From Variovorax paradoxus (lineage in GTDB: Bacteria; Pseudomonadota; Gammaproteobacteria; Burkholderiales; Burkholderiaceae_C), in assembly GCF_018614915.1 (NCBI RefSeq), contig NZ_JAGGNU010000009.1:1-64000 (forward strand): a stretch of 64,000 bases of DNA. Direction: 5' to 3'. Made by a program: the position numbers and the translations under genes. This document shows, piece by piece, positions 62,894 through 64,000 of this stretch. The stretch's first letter is position 1; each line of letters starts with the position of its first letter. The notes below the pieces were generated by a model, which saw nothing but the letters and a program-made list of their open reading frames with translations, had not been told where the DNA came from and did not search any database.

Positions 62894-64000
62894 TCAGTGC
62901 TCCACCGCGAAAAGCCGCCACTCTCCGGGGATGCCCTTGAGTTTTTGGACGCCGCGATCCTGGAACGACAGGCCGGAACCCGCGACGAGGTCCCTGACGG
63001 TGCTCGACACCAGCACCTCGCCGCTGCCCGCCTGGGCTGCGACGCGCGCGCCGGTGTGCACTGCGATTCCGCCGAGCTTGTCGCCCATCAATTCGCACTC
63101 GCCAGTGTGCAGGCCGGCGCGGATCTCTAGCCCGAATGCGCGCACGCCATCAGACATCGCGCAGGCGCAGCGCACAGCGCGCGCTGGGCCATCAAAGGTG
63201 GCAAGGAAGCCGTCGCCCGCGGTATCGATCTCGCGGCCGCGAAAGTGGTCCAACTCGCGGCGAATCAACGCATGGTGGCTGTCGAGCAGGTCGTGCCAGC
63301 GGCGGTCGCCGAGGCTGGCGGCACGCTCGGTGGCCCCCACGATATCGGTAAACAGCACAGTGGCGAGCACACGGTCAGGCTCGGCGCCGTGCCGCGCGCC
63401 GGTGAGGAAATCTTCGATCTCGTCGGCGATGCGGTCAGCATCACAGCCCCAGGGGACATGGTCGATGCCGCGCAACTCGACGAGCTTCGCGCCCGGAATG
63501 CGCTCAGCCATGTAGCGGCTCGCGCCGATGTCGATCACGCGATCGTTCACGCTGTGCAGCAGCAGTGTCGGCACCCGCACAGCGGGCAGGACATGGCGGA
63601 TGTCGATCTCCCCGTTCATGCGCGCCAGCGTCGCCGCCGCCGCCGGGCTCGCGCTGGACCGCATCCAGCGTGCCCACCATTGGCGGTAGCGCTCGTCGTG
63701 CGCCATGCTCGGGGAGCGCACTTCGATGCTAAATGGCCCGCCCCACTCGCGTTCGATTTGTTCGGCGAAGGCCAGGTGCTGCTCAGCCGTCGGGCCCCAC
63801 GGGTAGTCGGGCGCTGCGGTGCGCCGCGCGAAGGCGCCACCCATGATGAGCGCTGTGGCGCGGCCAGGATAAGTGGCGGCGAAGAGGGCGCACATTGCAG
63901 CGCCCTCGGAATAGCCGAACAAGGCCGCCTGCGTCGAGCCGGCGGCATCCATCACCGCGCGCACGTCGTCCATGCGGACCTCGAGGCTGGGCATGTCGCT
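62894..64000 (-). CDS. Alpha/beta-hydrolase fused to a class III adenylate/guanylate cyclase (5' end outside the window)
   Basis: At least 368 residues, continuing past the right edge; a Met at 63994 is internal by comparison with the family. The left half is an alpha/beta hydrolase with nucleophile loop FGYSEGAA, HSVNDRVIDI and a His in GIDHVPWG. The right half is a cyclase domain: FTDIVGATERAA and TAGDGFLATFDG give the two metal Asp residues, and VHTGARVAAQAG continues the fold. Such fusions are frequent in soil bacteria; a small molecule may be sensed by the hydrolase part. Ligand and second messenger are unknown. Confidence 0.85.
   Translation of the reverse strand, partial: SDMPSLEVRMDDVRAVMDAAGSTQAALFGYSEGAAMCALFAATYPGRATALIMGGAFARRTAAPDYPWGPTAEQHLAFAEQIEREWGGPFSIEVRSPSMAHDERYRQWWARWMRSSASPAAAATLARMNGEIDIRHVLPAVRVPTLLLHSVNDRVIDIGASRYMAERIPGAKLVELRGIDHVPWGCDADRIADEIEDFLTGARHGAEPDRVLATVLFTDIVGATERAASLGDRRWHDLLDSHHALIRRELDHFRGREIDTAGDGFLATFDGPARAVRCACAMSDGVRAFGLEIRAGLHTGECELMGDKLGGIAVHTGARVAAQAGSGEVLVSSTVRDLVAGSGLSFQDRGVQKLKGIPGEWRLFAVEH

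Overview
The window is high-GC DNA with dense, often start/stop-overlapping genes. Its gene content suggests a betaproteobacterium of the Burkholderiales, most likely Comamonadaceae close to Variovorax. This is judged from family content: a pccB/pccA/mcm/meaB/bioB propionate operon, an iscRSUA-hscBA-fdx cluster, an intracellular PHB depolymerase, a pyruvate dehydrogenase with two lipoyl domains in E2 plus a lipoyl domain on E3, and a beta-proteobacterial proteasome homologue. No rRNA or taxonomic marker settles the genus. About 60 protein genes and one tRNA gene are supported. No insertion sequence, prophage or CRISPR array was seen.

Layout. (1) 1-465: the C-terminal remnant of a CheB-like protein. 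(2) 481-2960 (-): a two-gene operon for a polysaccharide pyruvyl transferase and an FrhB/FdhB-like Fe-S flavoprotein. (3) 3028-4092: dusA. (4) 4122-13251: a divergent GntR regulator and the operon mcm-meaB-pccB-pccA-bioB-VOC, which converts propionyl-CoA to succinyl-CoA and makes the biotin its carboxylase needs. (5) 13256-17210 (-): LysE exporter, RnfB-like ferredoxin, PHB depolymerase, aspartate/aromatic aminotransferase. (6) 17320-25780: uvrB, then iscR-iscS-iscU-iscA, a terminator-like hairpin, hscB-hscA-fdx and dnaQ. (7) 25865-28462: tRNA-Val(CAC), a 48-aa proline-rich protein, an FAD oxidoreductase, and a YqjD/YqjE-like membrane pair. (8) 28476-33921: pyrD, rpiA, a DUF4124-glutaredoxin protein, oligopeptidase A and folD. 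(9) 33999-37171 (-): a FixJ-type regulator and its PAS histidine kinase. (10) 37397-44207: aceE-aceF-[proteasome-like peptidase]-lpdA, ending in a strong terminator. (11) 44281-48032: NlpC/P60 hydrolase, PQQ sugar dehydrogenase, isochorismatase-like hydrolase, NAD-isocitrate dehydrogenase. (12) 48050-58990: a nucleoside uptake and salvage block (BMP/ABC transporter, cdd, purine nucleoside phosphorylase, 5'-nucleotidase lipoprotein, deoC, deoA) with a divergent adenosine deaminase. (13) 59159-64000: a small YqjD-like protein, a MarR regulator divergent from a tannase-family lipoprotein, a DUF1090 protein, and an alpha/beta-hydrolase-adenylate cyclase fusion cut by the window edge.

The most interesting object is the 196-aa Ntn-hydrolase (41803-42393), which overlaps the end of aceF and the start of lpdA by four bases each. 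It looks like the poorly understood beta-proteobacterial proteasome homologue, with Thr1 and Asp17 in place, embedded in the pyruvate dehydrogenase operon. Other leads are an epimerase-like VOC protein with two altered metal ligands at the end of the propionate operon, a basic Ala/Arg/Lys tail on the PHB depolymerase, a YqjE-YqjK-like fusion, an IscR-box-like sequence on an extended -10 promoter, and several operator-like palindromes.
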